The notes under the pieces were generated by a model. It saw only the letters and a program-made list of their open reading frames with translations. It was not told the origin of the DNA and searched no databases. From Cynocephalus volans (Eukaryota; Chordata; Mammalia; Dermoptera; Cynocephalidae), in NCBI RefSeq assembly GCF_027409185.1, contig NC_084469.1, forward strand, positions 104,037,835 through 104,101,834: a stretch of 64,000 bases of DNA, written 5' to 3'. Shown here in pieces: positions 12,110 through 22,740 of this stretch; the stretch's first letter is position 1, and each line of letters begins with the position of its first letter. Both the position numbers and the translations under genes were made by a program.

Positions 12110-12375
12110 TGTTAGAGCTTGGATGCGTTGTCCCCCCAAAACTCATGTAGAAATCTGATCCCCAATGTGGCAGTGTTTGGAGGTGTTTGAGTCATAGGGG
12201 CAGATCCATCGTGAATGGATTAATGCTCTCCCTGAAGGTAGGGATAGTGAGTTCTCACTTTATTAGTTCCTCTGGGAGCCGGTTGTGTATAGGACCCCGG
12301 CACCTCTTCTCTCTCTTGCTTCCTCTCGTCATGTGATCTGCTTGTACCTGACATCTGCCTGCTGCTTTCCGATAG
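12110..12375 (+). mobile_element. MST-like MaLR LTR, left part, split by L1
   Basis: Starts tgttagagcttggatgcg and carries the MST hallmarks gtcccc(c)ccaaa, ctcatgtagaaat, gatccccaatgtggcag, ggggcagatcc, atgaatggatta-like and a C/T-rich run. It is closely related to the LTRs at 17047 and 25806. An L1 interrupts it, and the LTR end appears at 13590-13637. Confidence 0.82.
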
Positions 12376-13589
12376 ACAATCCAGAAATCAACCCACACAC
12401 CTACAGCCATCTGATCTTTGACAAAGGCACCAAGAATACACACTGGGGAGAAGACTGCCTCTTCAGTATGAAAACAGAGGGGACACACTTCAGGAAGCAG
12501 GAATGGACATAGACTTTATGAATACAACCCCAAAAGCACAGGCAACCAAAGGAAAAATTAACAAATAAACAAATGGGATTATATCAAACTAAAAAGCTTC
12601 TGCATGGCAAAAGAAACCAACAGAGCAAAAAGGTAACCAACAGAGTGGGAGGAAATATTTGCAAAATATACATTTGACAAAGGATTAATATCCAGAATAC
12701 ACAAGGAACTGAAACAACTTAATAGCAAAAAAACCCAAGTAACTTAATTAAAAAATGGGCAAAGGAGCTAAATAGGCATTTCTCAAAGGAAGATATATGA
12801 ATGGCCAACAGACACATGAAAAAATGCTCAACATCACTCAGCATTCAGGAAATGCAAATCAAAACCACTCTGAGATACCATCTCACTCCAGTTAGGAAGG
12901 CTAATATCCAAAAGACTGTGAATGATAAATGCTGGAGAGGATGTGGAGGAAAAGGAACCCTCCTACACTGTTGGTGGGTCTGCAAAATGGTGCAGCCTCT
13001 ATGGAAAATGGTATGGAGGTTCCTCAAACAATTGCAGATAGATCTACCATATGACCCAGCTATCCCACTGCTGGGAATATACCCAGAGGAATGGAAATCA
13101 TCATGTAGAAGGGATACCTGAAGAGCCATGTTCATCGCAGCACTCTTTACAATAGCCAAGAGTTGGAACCAGCCCAAATGCCCATCATCAGATGAGTGGA
13201 TACGGAAAATGTGGTACATCTACACAATGGAATACTACTCTGCTATAAAAACGAATGAAATACTGCCATTCACAGCAACATGGATGGACTTAGAGAAAAT
13301 TATGTTAAGTGAAACGAGTCAGGCACAGAAAGAGAAACACCACATGTTCTCACTTATATGTATGAATTAATAGAAATAAATAAATATACAAACAAACAGC
13401 GGGGGGGGGAGACAACACTCCTAATAATTCCTTGAACTTGTTAAGACAAGTGAACAGATATGATATTGATGGTGTGAGGAGGTGGGAGAGGGAGGGGGGA
13501 AAAGGAGGAATTGGTAAAATCAATTGGAATCGAAAATCAATTACATTGTATATTGATAAAATAAAAAAATAAAAATAAATAAAATAAAA
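12376..13589 (+). mobile_element. 5'-truncated L1 inserted in the MST-like LTR
   Basis: Plus-strand L1 3' end, from the ccatctgatctttgacaaag region of ORF2 (near 12409) through cacatgaaaaaatgctcaac (12819), acactgttggtggg (12965) and agagaaacaccacatgttct, to a G-rich 3' UTR (13380-13520) and an A-rich tail at 13556-13589. It is less decayed than the L1 at 1-5968 and clearly younger than the LTR it breaks. Confidence 0.9.
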
Positions 13590-13637
13590 TTACCCAGTCT
13601 TAGATATTTTGTTACAGGAGCACAGACTAAGATAACC
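13590..13637 (+). mobile_element. Right end of the split MST-like LTR
   Basis: The stretch attacccagtcttagatat, then gttacag and cagactaaga, matches the last part of the MST-like LTRs at 17047-17457 and 25806-26181. About 75 bp of LTR expected between the two parts are missing, so the L1 insertion came with a deletion. Confidence 0.7.
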
Positions 13638-13964
13638 CTTAATTGCAGGTCAGACAGCTTGGAGGAGAAAACCTGGGGAAGAAAGGAGCTTGAAAAAGCT
13701 TTCTAGGGGTGGGAATAAATATTAAAACTGAGCTCAGAAAGTATTCTTTTAAAGAAGTTGGAACTGGATTAGTCTGTAGAGCAATTTATTCCCCAGGGCA
13801 TTGCTGAAAACAATGTAGCATTCAGCCAGCAGCCAGTGGAGCCTAACCTTCGGAGTGCTCGGGGGAAAAAGTAAGAGAGTCCTGCCCATCACTGTCCACT
13901 CAGGGTTACTGTGGGCATCCTCAAAACCGGGTTGCCTTGAGGAGCAACCTCGGAGGTTTATCAT

Positions 13965-14645
13965 CACCACTGTCCATGTCAGGAACTCTATACATCTTGC
14001 AGAATTTAAACTCTATGCCCATACTTGATAACTCTCCATTACCTACTTCCTCTAACCCATGGCAAACAGCATTCTACTTTCTCTATGAATTTGACTATTC
14101 TAGTTACCTCACAAAAGCTGAATTATACAGTAGTTGTCTTTATATGAAAGGCCTATTTCACCAAGCATGGTGTCCTTACAATTTATCCTTTTGTAGCATA
14201 TGTCAGGATTTCTTTTCTTTTTCAAGCTAACATTCCGTTTATGAATAGACTGCCTTTTCACTATTTATTTATCTGTGGCTGGATGCTTGGTTTCCTTCCA
14301 TGTGAACATGGGTACAGAAATACCACAGAGACTCCCCTTTAATGTTTCTTGGTAGATTCCTAGAAGTGAAAATGCTGGATTCTATGCTATTACTAATTTG
14401 GGGAGGATCTGCGGTTACACCATTTCCAACAATGGTTGCACCATTTTGCATAACCACCAACAGTGTAAAGGGGTCACAATCACTCCACATCCTTGCCAGC
14501 ATTTATTTTCTTATGTTTTTATAGTAGTTATTCTAACGGATACTATTCATGATTGGTGATGTTGAATATGATGTGCTTATTGGCTATGTGTATATCTTCT
14601 TTGGAAAAAGGTCTATTTAAGTCCTTTGCCCATTTTGAAATTAGC
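13965..14645 (-). mobile_element. Old L1 3' fragment, minus strand
   Basis: The reverse complement reads as decayed L1 ORF2/3' sequence: the plus strand shows tttaagtcctttgcccatttt at about 14618, the antisense of the common L1 segment aaaatgggcaaaggac, and cattccgtttatgaatag, typical of antisense L1 3' regions. Heavily diverged; family not assigned. 13640-13964 to its left shows nothing recognisable. Confidence 0.7.
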
Positions 14646-14647
14646 TT

Positions 14648-14985
14648 GAGCTGCTAAAACAAAATACCATAAACTAGGTGGCTTAAACAATATTTCTCAC
14701 ATCTGTGCGGCTGGAAAGTCCAAATCCAGGCCCTCGCAGCTTCACTGTCTGGGGAGAGCCTGCTTATTAGTTTGTGGACTTCTGCCTTTCATATCATCAG
14801 ACGTGGAGGGTGAAAGCAAGCTCTTTCAGAACCTTATTTGGATACTAATCTCACTCACAATGGCTCCACCCTCACAATGCTATCAAATCCTAACTACCAC
14901 CCACAGATACCATCTCCTAATAGAATCACATCAGAATGGGAAGTTTCAACATATGAATTTAGAGGGGACACATAGTCCATCACTT
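14648..14985 (-). mobile_element. MLT1-like MaLR LTR, minus strand
   Basis: The plus strand reads gctgctaaaacaaaatacca, then ctaggtggcttaaacaa, the antisense of the usual MLT1 3' end. The other end (aacatatgaatttagagggg, ending near 14985) is the antisense of the MLT1 5' end. A second such copy is at 55795-56160. The LTR is old. Confidence 0.75.
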
Positions 14986-15780
14986 TTAGCTCCTGGCCTC
15001 CCATGTTCTCACATGCAAAATAGTCTCATTTTATCCCAAGAGGCTCAAAAGTCTTAACTTGATTCAGCATCAACTCTAAACTCTGAAGTCCAAACTGTCA
15101 TCTCAATATCATGTAAATCAGATATGAGTGAGACTCAGGTTTAGATTCAAAAGAGGCAAAGAACTTCTCCAACTGTGAACTTGTGAAACCAAATCCATTA
15201 TATGCTTTCAAAGTACAATGATAGGACAGTCGTAGAATAAACATTTGTATTCTATCCCTTCGCTACCATCTCTATTTATCTCTTTTCCACAATCTCAGCT
15301 ATTTTTTTTTTTTTCTGGACGAGAGGATATATTTCTTACTACGTACAGTGAAATACATAATATAAAACGTTCAATTATATGCACTTAGTCAAATGGAGAT
15401 TTTTCAAACAACTACAGGTAGAACTACCATATGACCCAGCAATCCCACTGCTGGGTTTATAACCAAAGGAATGGAAAGCATCATTGCTTTCCATGGAAGG
15501 AATACCTGCAATCCCAGGTTTATTGAAGCTCTATTCACAAGAGCCAAGATATGGAACCAATCTAAATGTCCATTGATAGATGATTGGATAAAGAAAACAT
15601 GGTATATATGTACAACTGAATACTAGTGAGCCATAAAAGCAATCTCAGCTTTTTCTAGCACCCATCTGAAAACTCTTCCAGCCTATACCCATTATATAGT
15701 TCCAAACCCATTTCTACGTTATAAGCATTTGGTACAGGAACATATACATATAAATACAAATTTTATAGTATTAAAATATA
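14986..15780 (-). mobile_element. MaLR internal sequence, minus strand, split by an L1
   Basis: Sequence to the right of the MLT1-like LTR (ggctcaaaagtcttaacttg, cagcatcaactctaaactct) resembles antisense MaLR internal sequence, and resumes after the L1 insertion as cttccagcctatacccatta. This makes the LTR at 14648 the 3' LTR of a longer minus-strand element. Assignment is from memory of the family and not exact. Confidence 0.45.
15301..15639 (-). mobile_element. L1 insertion with 5' inversion (twin priming)
   Basis: The direct repeat caatctcagct at 15290-15300 and 15640-15650 flanks 339 bp. The left end is poly-T, so the element is inserted on the minus strand. From about 15395 the L1 sequence runs on the plus strand (ccatatgacccagcaatccc near 15429, ggatggaaccaat-like near 15550). 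A 3' end on one strand with the 5' part inverted is the known twin-priming product. Confidence 0.8.
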
Positions 15781-15828
15781 AACATAATATCTATTAATAT
15801 AAAATTCTACAAAAATAATAAGAACATA

Positions 15829-15880
15829 GGGTTCAGATCCCCATACTGGCCAGCTGCTAATTAATAGATAAAAATAATAC
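15829..15880 (+). mobile_element. 5'-truncated tRNA-Ile-type SINE
   Basis: Only the 3' part of the SINE is present: gggttcagatccccatactg, then gccagctgctaa and an A-rich end. It matches the 3' half of the copy at 58354. Confidence 0.75.
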
Positions 15881-17041
15881 AAATAGATGTTATACAAACT
15901 GCCTCCCCTCTGACCTTAACATAATGTTACAAACAAGAAAGACTCAAAGATTCACAAATTTGGAGAAGTTAAGCAACACTCAAAGAATTAGTGGATGGAA
16001 AAAAAGGAAAATCAGAAAATAATTATAAATGAAGAAAACTGACAACACAAAACATCAAAACATACAGGACAAACCAAAAACAGCACTAAAGAGGAATTGA
16101 TAGCATAGGAACTTTTTCAGATATGAGACTATTATCGTGTGACTGTGCTTGTGGAAGCTGAGCCAATGACTACGGGGCAGAGCGCACTGCAGTGGCTGAG
16201 TCCCATGACGTGGGTTCTGCCACTCCTTCCTCCACCATCTCTCCTCACAACTACCTGGGGCTGCTGTAGAGAAATTTTCCAAAAAATAGGTCAGCTGTCC
16301 ATTCTCAAAGATGTTTCCTCACGAGAAGACAGAGGGGCCTTGAAACGGAAAGCCTAGAAGTGGAAATGGCTATTAAGAGATTGGTCCTGGAAACACACCG
16401 TATTTGTGCTCAACCATCAGGGTGCCCATAAGAGGATCCTACTTGGAGAGAACAGGGCAGAGTGTGTTTGTTTCAGAACCCCAGCATCCCACATATCTGA
16501 CCTGAAAAACCCATAGTAAACTCTTAAGACACACTCCAGGATCCCCCTCACTTCCAACCAGTTGCATTTGTAAGATGAAGGCAGGTGTGGCCCTAGAGGG
16601 TGTTTATTATGAGATGAGTTCCAAAAAAGGCCTGCTAGGGTCCAAGTCCTTTCCTCCCCAGTTCTTCAATTCTTCCTATAAAGGACCCTATGGTGCTGGA
16701 AAGAAGTGTTGCAACATAAAAATCAAGGTTCAGGTCAGCTTAATACTGTCCTAGTACATGAAAGCACCTTTATTTGCTTTCTATTAATTATTTTTAATAC
16801 ATACACATACTAAAACATAATTGTGAATTTTCACAGATGTACAGTTATAACATAAGCATAGGATGAAGAACAATCCCCATATCAGCCAGTTGTCTGTCCC
16901 CCTCTCCCCAAAAAGATGGAAAACACTGAATTACCTCCAAAGAAGATTCTTCTGGTGCCCATTTGTACAGAACTGCTCCACCCTTCATCACTGATCTGTT
17001 ACATTCCTATAATTTTGACTTTACTAGACTGTGATATAAAC
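15881..17041. other. No recognisable gene; 16740-17041 possibly antisense L1
   Basis: No coding structure is seen. The right part (gactttactagactgtgata, taaacggaat) resembles antisense L1 3' sequence in wording and order but is too diverged to assign. Confidence 0.35.
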
Positions 17042-17046
17042 GGAAT

Positions 17047-17457
17047 TGATGGAGTTTGGATGCGTTGTCCCCTCCAAAGCTCATGTGGAAATTTGATCTC
17101 CAATGTGGCAGTGTTGGAAACTGATTGAGTCATGGGGGCGGATCCCTCATGAATGGATTAATGCTCTCCCTGGGGGAGGGGGGATTAATGAGTGAGTTCT
17201 CGCTCCATTAGTTCCCACAAGAGCTCGTTGCTTAAAAAGACCCTGGCACCTTCTCTCTCTCTCTCTCTTGCATCCTCTCACCATGTGATTTACTTGTACC
17301 TGTCAGCTCCCTGCCACTTTCCACCATGAGTAGAAGCAGCCTGAGGCTCGTGCCAGATGCAGCTGTCCCAGAATTGTAAGCCAAATAAAACTCTTTCCTT
17401 TATAAATTACCCAGTCTCTGGTATTTCTGTTATAGCAACACAAAATGGACTAAAACA
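17047..17457 (+). mobile_element. 5' LTR of a complete MST-like MaLR element
   Basis: 411 bp, starting tgatggagtttggatgcg and ending with taaaaca. A 5-bp target copy, ggaat, precedes it at 17042-17046; ggaac follows the 3' LTR at 26182-26186. It contains gggggcggatccctcatgaa and ttcctttataaattaccca, hallmarks of MST LTRs in primates. The internal part begins with aaattggtaccgaggagtgg. Confidence 0.9.
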
Positions 17458-18825
17458 GAAAATTGGTACCGAGGAGTGGGGTGTTGCTATGCAGATACCT
17501 GAAAATGTGGATGCAGCTTTGGAAGTGGGTAATGGGCAACGGTTGGAGGAGTTTGGAGGACTTAGAAGAAGAGAAAAAGACGAGGGAAAGTTTGGAATGT
17601 CTTAGAGACTTATGTGGTGGTGAGCAGAATGCTGATAGAAATGTGTACAGTAAAGGCCATGTGGATGATGAGGTCTCAGATAGAAATGAGGGACTTATTG
17701 GTAATTGGACAAAAGATCACCCTTTCTACACCATAGCAAGGAACCTGGCTGCAACGTGTCCATGCACTTGGACTTTGTGGAAGTTGGAACTTAAGAGTTG
17801 TGAACCAGAGCATTTGGCCAAAGAAATTTCTAAGCAGCAAAACATTAAGGACGCTGCATGGTTGCTTTTAAGAACCTACTCTGAGTTATGGCAGCAAAGG
17901 CATAACGTAAAGCCAGAATTTAAAAGGGAAGCAGGGCAAAGTTTTGGAAAATTTGCAGCCTGGCCATGCAGTAGAGAAGTGGAGAGCAGGAGAAAAATGC
18001 AAGGGTGAAACTGATAAAGTATTTGCTAAAGACATTATCTTGGCAGTGAGGCAGCCAGATGCTAAGAACCAGGACAATGGAAAAAATGCCCTAAAGGCAT
18101 TTGAGAAGTCTGGAAGGGTTCCCCACCCATCACAGGCCCTAAGGCCTAGAAGGACTAAGTTATTCTGCAGGACAGACCTGGGGCACATCTGCCCTCAGGA
18201 TCCTGCTCCCTGCATCCCAGCTGCTCCAGCTGGAGCAGCCCCAAGTGTGGTTCATGCAGTAGCCCTGGAGAGTAGAGGTCCAAAACCTCGTGGCGTCCCT
18301 GTTGTGTTAAGTCTGCAGGCCGGCAAGACATGAGAGCAGTGGAGGCGTGGCAGCCTCCACCCAGATTCCAGAGAATGTATGGAAAAGCCTGGGGGCCCAG
18401 GCAGAGACCTGCCACAGGGGCAGAGCCACTGCAAAGGACATCTACTAGACCAACACCAAGCAGGAAAGTGGGGTCAGAGCCCCCACAGAGAGCCCTCACC
18501 AGGGAAATGTCTAATAGAGCCAAGGCAGTGGGGCTGCCACCAGGACCTCAGAACTGCAGGGCCACTGGCAATGTGCAACACAGGCCTGGAAAAGCTGCAG
18601 GCATCAATGCTGCCCACTGGGCTGCACCTGGCAGAGCTGTGGGAGCAAGGGTGTCTGATGCTTTGGGGGCCCAGATGCCCAATTGTGCCCAGGATGCAGG
18701 ACTTGGAGTCAAAGAAGATTATTTTGGGAAGTTTAAGACATAATGTCTGCCCTGCTGGGGTTCAGGCTTGTTTGGGGCCTGTTTCTCCTTTCTTCTGGCC
18801 TATTCCTCCTTTTTGGAATGGGAAT
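17458..18825 (+). mobile_element. MST-like internal region, left part
   Basis: MaLR internal sequence: attggtaccgaggagtgggg at the primer-site end, then the gag-like remnant common to MaLR elements (17463-18740). A residual frame of 181 codons is open at 17463-18008 but shows no recognisable motif and is interrupted later. MaLR elements have no pol and depended on ERV-L. The right part resumes at 25586 after the younger provirus. Confidence 0.85.
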
Positions 18826-19105
18826 TGTAAGAACCCAAATGCCCCAAGGGATCACACCCTGATCACATAAGCCCTTCTCGGCCACACCCCATCATGGCGC
18901 TGGTTGCCCTTCTCTTCCGTACTCTCCTTCCCGCCGGTGCGAATCGCACACCAATCAGCTCACCCCAAGCCCCATGCGGTATGCTAAGTAGGGATTGTAT
19001 TTTAAGCCAATCAGCCTTCCCTAAAAGCCCTATATATATGTGTGTGCCGCCTAATAAACGAGCTCTCTCCAGTGGATCGTCAACTGGTGTCCACTCGTCC
19101 TTTCA
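18826..19105 (+). repeat. 5' LTR of the ERV-F-like provirus
   Basis: 280 bp, TGTAAG...TTTCA. CCAAT boxes lie near 18951 and at 19007-19011, a TATA box at 19031-19038 (tatatata) and a poly-A signal AATAAA at 19053-19058. The U3-R-U5 layout is therefore readable. TATA and AATAAA are only about 15 bases apart, so R is short or the signal lies at its very start. Both motifs also appear in the 3' LTR, so promoter activity in either is possible. Confidence 0.93.
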
Positions 19106-19107
19106 TT

Positions 19108-19125
19108 TGGTGCCGAAACCCGGGA
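19108..19125 (+). other. Primer-binding site, tRNA-Phe type
   Basis: TGGTGCCGAAACCCGGGA begins two bases after the 5' LTR. It is the complement of the 3' end of cytosolic tRNA-Phe including CCA. ERV-F is the class I group named for this primer. Confidence 0.85.
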
Positions 19126-19873
19126 CGGAGTTTCTCTCGAGCAGCGACACTTTTCGGATCGCAGCGGCAACACTTTCCAAGCCGCCCCTCGGGGCTCCCT
19201 CGAGCTGTAACACTTTTCAAATCGCAGCGGCAGCACTTTTCGAGTTGCCCCTCAGGAACTCCGTCCCACCAGGACCGGCCTCCCTTCCACCGCTCACCAC
19301 TGACGGTCCACCCTTGTCCATTCTTTTTGGGGCTGGCTCCTTCCACTCACCACCGTCTCATCATTAGGTAAGCCCCCTTTCCTAAAGGGCACCAGCCCTT
19401 TTTCAGGCTACCACAGGGAGTCTAGCCGTGATCATCCGGTAGCCCCTAACGCCCATACCCCACCCCACCACGGTCTTCACGACCACCATAAATTCCCAAA
19501 CTGTAACAGGTTCCAAAGCCCCGGTAAACTTTTACTTTCATTTTTGGAGGTTAAAAGCCCCATTCTGTTCTCTCCTTCTCTCTTTCACTCTCCTGTCCAC
19601 CACTCTCTTCTCTCCACTTCCCGGGTCCGGGACCCGACCAGAAAATCCTGGCGCTAGGTTCCTTCAGGCACCGGGCTTTTGCCCTAGAGAAGTGGAGGTC
19701 TGAGTGACGACCCACATCCCGCTTCTCTCCTCCTGGTTCGTACCTGAACCTGCCGGGACTGACGTGACCTACTGGGGACGCCCTCTAGGATCCCGCCTTT
19801 CTCAACCGGCCGAAGGATCTGTCCTATCACTAAATCTCTGTCCAATTTGTCTAAATTCCCATTAAGAGACCAA
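19126..19873 (+). other. Provirus leader with a candidate splice donor
   Basis: Untranslated leader of about 750 bases between primer site and gag. A good donor, ATTAG-GTAAGC, lies with its GT at 19368-19369; it could serve env mRNA. C/T-rich tracts fill 19550-19620. Packaging elements cannot be read by eye. Confidence 0.5.
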
Positions 19874-21424
19874 ATGGGCGCTTCCTCCTCCTCCCTAGAG
19901 GACTCTCCACTTCAATGCCTTCTGAAAAACCTCACCAACCTTTCCCTCAGGCTGGATATTGAGCCCAAACCCCTCACCAAATTCTGTACACAAGATTGGC
20001 ATTATTATCCTTTAGATAATCAAAACACATGGCCCCCTGAGGGCACCCTAGATCCTAACATTCTACGAGACCTCTTTAACTACTGCCAGCACCTAAAAAA
20101 ATGGAAGGAGATCCCCTACATCGAGGCTTTTCGCCTCTTGGCTCAGAACCCCGCCCTCTGCTCCTCCTGTGCTCCCTCTCAAGTCCTTTTAGCCTGTAAA
20201 CCCTCTTCACAGTCACCCCTCGATTCTTCCACCTTCGACCCTGATGAAACCCCACCCTACCGACCTCCTCCTCCCCCAGTGCCTCCGGCATCCGCTCCTC
20301 CTCCCCCGTCATCCGCGTCACCTTCTGCACCTCCTGCGTCATCCACTCCCCCGTCTTTACCCTCACCTACTCCTGACCCACTAAGCCCCCCTTTCACCCA
20401 TTCCCGAGGACCACCCCCCACCCCTTTAACAATCGCCCCACTATGCAAGGTAGCTGGGGCTGAAGGAGTAGTTAGGGTCCATGTTCCCTTTTCCCTAGCT
20501 GACCTTACAGAATTAGAAAAAAGACTAGGCTCTTTCTCTACCGACCCTACCACCTACATTAAAGAATTCCAATGGATCCTGCAGGCCTACAGCCTCACAC
20601 ATCATGACATCTTCATGCTCCTAGCCAATATCCTCCTCCCCAAGGAACGCCGCAGGGTCTGGGATACAGCCCAAACCCATGCCACTGACACCCATCGTAC
20701 CAATCCAGATCACCCACCAGGCCCCCAAGCAGTCCCAGAACAGGAACCTAATTGGGATTATAACACAGCCCAGGGAATCCAGGCTCGACACCGTTTTGCC
20801 TCTTGCTTAATAATTGGCCTCAAAAAATCGGCTCACAAGGTCATCAATTTCCAAAAAATTCAAGAAATTGTCCAAAAAAAGGAGGAAACTCCCTCCGAGT
20901 TCCTCAGTAGATTAACTCAGGCCTTTCAACAATACAGTAACTTAGACCTCAACTCAGAAGACGGCCAGCATGTCCTTATGACCTATTTCCTGGCCCAATC
21001 CTACCCCGACATTAAAACTAAACTTAAAAAATTAGAGCAGGGTCCTGCAACCCCTCAGACCGAAATCCTGTCAGTGGCCTTCAAGGTTTTTCATAATCAG
21101 GAGGAGGAAAAGGAACGTCGAAAACAAAAGGCCGACCACGCCAACTTCCAGATGTTGGCCCGGCTTATCAAACCCCCTGGGCGCCCTCCCACAGCCTCCA
21201 CCTCTAAGCCTCCCCCTGGAGCCTGCTTTAAATGTGGGAGGGAAGGACATTGGGCAAAGGCTTGCCCCACCCCCAGGCCACCCACCACTCCTTGTCCAAA
21301 ATGCAAAAAGAAGGGACATTGGGGATCTGATTGCCCTCTTGCCCGAAGGGGTGAGGGACCAACTGCCCCACAGTCCCCCGAACCGTGGATACCACCTATG
21401 GTGCACCCTGCTGAGGAGGACTGA
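19874..21424 (+). CDS. gag: Endogenous retroviral Gag, open frame
   Basis: Open frame of 516 codons from the ATG at 19874, or 525 from an in-frame ATG at 19847. I prefer 19874 because it gives MGASSS, a myristoylation-type start as in gammaretroviral matrix. Matrix covers about residues 1-95. A proline-rich segment follows (about 120-190, with PPYRPPPPP, a possible late-domain region). Capsid (about 200-430) has a major homology-like region around EETPSEFLSRLTQAF. Nucleocapsid has two CCHC knuckles: CFKCGREGHWAKAC and CPKCKKKGHWGSDC. Gag assembles the particle at the plasma membrane. No stop or frameshift breaks it, unlike pol and env. The stop is a lone TGA at 21422-21424, and the protease frame continues in line. 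It may be a recent, not yet decayed copy or a retained host gene. Confidence 0.9.
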   Translation: MGASSSSLEDSPLQCLLKNLTNLSLRLDIEPKPLTKFCTQDWHYYPLDNQNTWPPEGTLDPNILRDLFNYCQHLKKWKEIPYIEAFRLLAQNPALCSSCAPSQVLLACKPSSQSPLDSSTFDPDETPPYRPPPPPVPPASAPPPPSSASPSAPPASSTPPSLPSPTPDPLSPPFTHSRGPPPTPLTIAPLCKVAGAEGVVRVHVPFSLADLTELEKRLGSFSTDPTTYIKEFQWILQAYSLTHHDIFMLLANILLPKERRRVWDTAQTHATDTHRTNPDHPPGPQAVPEQEPNWDYNTAQGIQARHRFASCLIIGLKKSAHKVINFQKIQEIVQKKEETPSEFLSRLTQAFQQYSNLDLNSEDGQHVLMTYFLAQSYPDIKTKLKKLEQGPATPQTEILSVAFKVFHNQEEEKERRKQKADHANFQMLARLIKPPGRPPTASTSKPPPGACFKCGREGHWAKACPTPRPPTTPCPKCKKKGHWGSDCPLARRGEGPTAPQSPEPWIPPMVHPAEED

Positions 21425-22165
21425 AGGAGCCTTGGGCCCTTCCCGACCATCTCTATAACAAAGCAGGAGCCCAGGGTATCCATGGTTGTGGATGGCCACC
21501 CAATATCTTTCCTCCTGGACACTGGAGCCACCTTTTCGGTCTTAAGGGAATATAAAGGCCCCACCACCTCCAGGAGCTCTCCTATAGTCGGGGTAGGAGG
21601 TAAACAAATCTTTCCCCAAAAAACCCCTCTTTTAACCTGCTGCCTTCAAGGCACTCAATCCGTTTTCTCCCATTCCTTTCTAGTCATGCCACAATGCCCC
21701 GTCCTCTTGTTGGGTCGGGACATTCTATCACGGCTTCAAGTCTCCATTACTTTGCCCCTGTCCTCTTCCTCTTCCCCCGTTTCCTTCCTCCTAGCACTAG
21801 TTCAAGCCCAAGATCCCAAGAAGTCCTTACCCATGCTAATGCACCTTGTTAACCCCACAGTTTGGGACACTGCCAGCCCCGCTCTGGCCCAGTGTTCCCC
21901 CGTACACATAAAACTAAAAGACCCCTCCAAATATATTTGTCAGGCTCAGTATCCATTAACCACAACAGCCCTCCTCGGGTTAAGCCCCATCATTCAGGAT
22001 CTATTAAAAAAGGGGTATCTCCGTCCCACTCGCTCCCCTTTCAATACTCCCATACTCGCTGTTAAAAAACCTAATGGCGCCTTTCGTCTCTATAATATGA
22101 GCAAGGGTCCTCCTGAAGAACCTTTGCTCTCCTCACCTCAGCGCCCTTTTCTCAAGCTTCAATAG
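21425..22165 (+). pseudogene. pro-pol: Protease plus start of reverse transcriptase, in frame after the gag stop
   Basis: The frame stays open from the codon after the gag TGA to a TAG at 22163-22165 (246 codons). Protease has the active-site motif LLDTGATFSV near 21512 and LLGRDIL near 21710. The RT fingers begin after it (SPFNTPILAVKKPNG near 22036). Same-frame gag and pro separated by one stop is the gammaretroviral readthrough layout; here the stop is TGA. Around 22100-22140 the sequence jumps from the RT fingers to the part before RNase H, so the RT catalytic segment is missing. Confidence 0.85.
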
Positions 22166-22740
22166 GCCCTTCTAACAGCCCCTGCACTTCATCTCCCTGA
22201 TCTAACTAAACCCTTTTTCCTCTATGTTCTTGAAAATACGGGACAAGCTCTGGGCGTTCTAGGACAGAATTATGGCCCCTCCTTTGCCCCCGAAGCATGC
22301 CTATCAAAACAGTTGGACCCCACTGTACGAGGCTGGGCACCCTGTTTAAGAGCCCTGGCAGCGGGGCAGTTACTGCATAAGGAGGCATCCAAATTAACAT
22401 TTGGGGCACCTCTCACCATTCTCTCACCACATCACCTTAAAGACCTCCTTACCTATAAGGCTCTCCAATCCGCCATATGGAAAGAACATGGTCTGCTTAA
22501 CACCAAGGGTAACACAATCACCAACTCAGCTTTAATCTCCACATTAATTGAGGACCTTGTAAATTAGGATTCATTCATTGCAGATCCCACCAGAGGGACG
22601 ATTCCCCAATCACTCGCGGGAATTGTAAGGCTGACCTCGCCACAGGCACTGCGGCACGGCACCCACAGACACAAAACCAACTTCCCATTCTTCCTTACGG
22701 CTCCCAAGGTTCACAGACACCCTCTCAGCCTCAACCGCCT
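22166..22740 (+). pseudogene. pol: RT connection/RNase H remnant
   Basis: Just after the stop the sequence reads [17 protein letters not shown], then [24 protein letters not shown] and a connection-like stretch, up to a stop at 22567. The palm with the catalytic YxDD box is absent upstream, lost in an internal deletion. RNase H is only partly present. A frame change follows between 22567 and about 22743. Confidence 0.75.

Noticed and set aside
17463-18008. 181-codon frame as a host gene
   Set aside because: It lies in the MaLR internal region, which is known to retain gag-like open stretches; the frame ends early and has no recognised motif.
18894-19367. 157-codon and 109-codon frames across the 5' LTR and leader, with a match in the 3' LTR
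   Set aside because: They cross U3, R and the primer site, and show no domain. The LTR copy only repeats part of the frame.
20076-21567. Minus-strand frames of 96-156 codons opposite gag
   Set aside because: Shadows of the proline-rich and nucleocapsid coding sequence.
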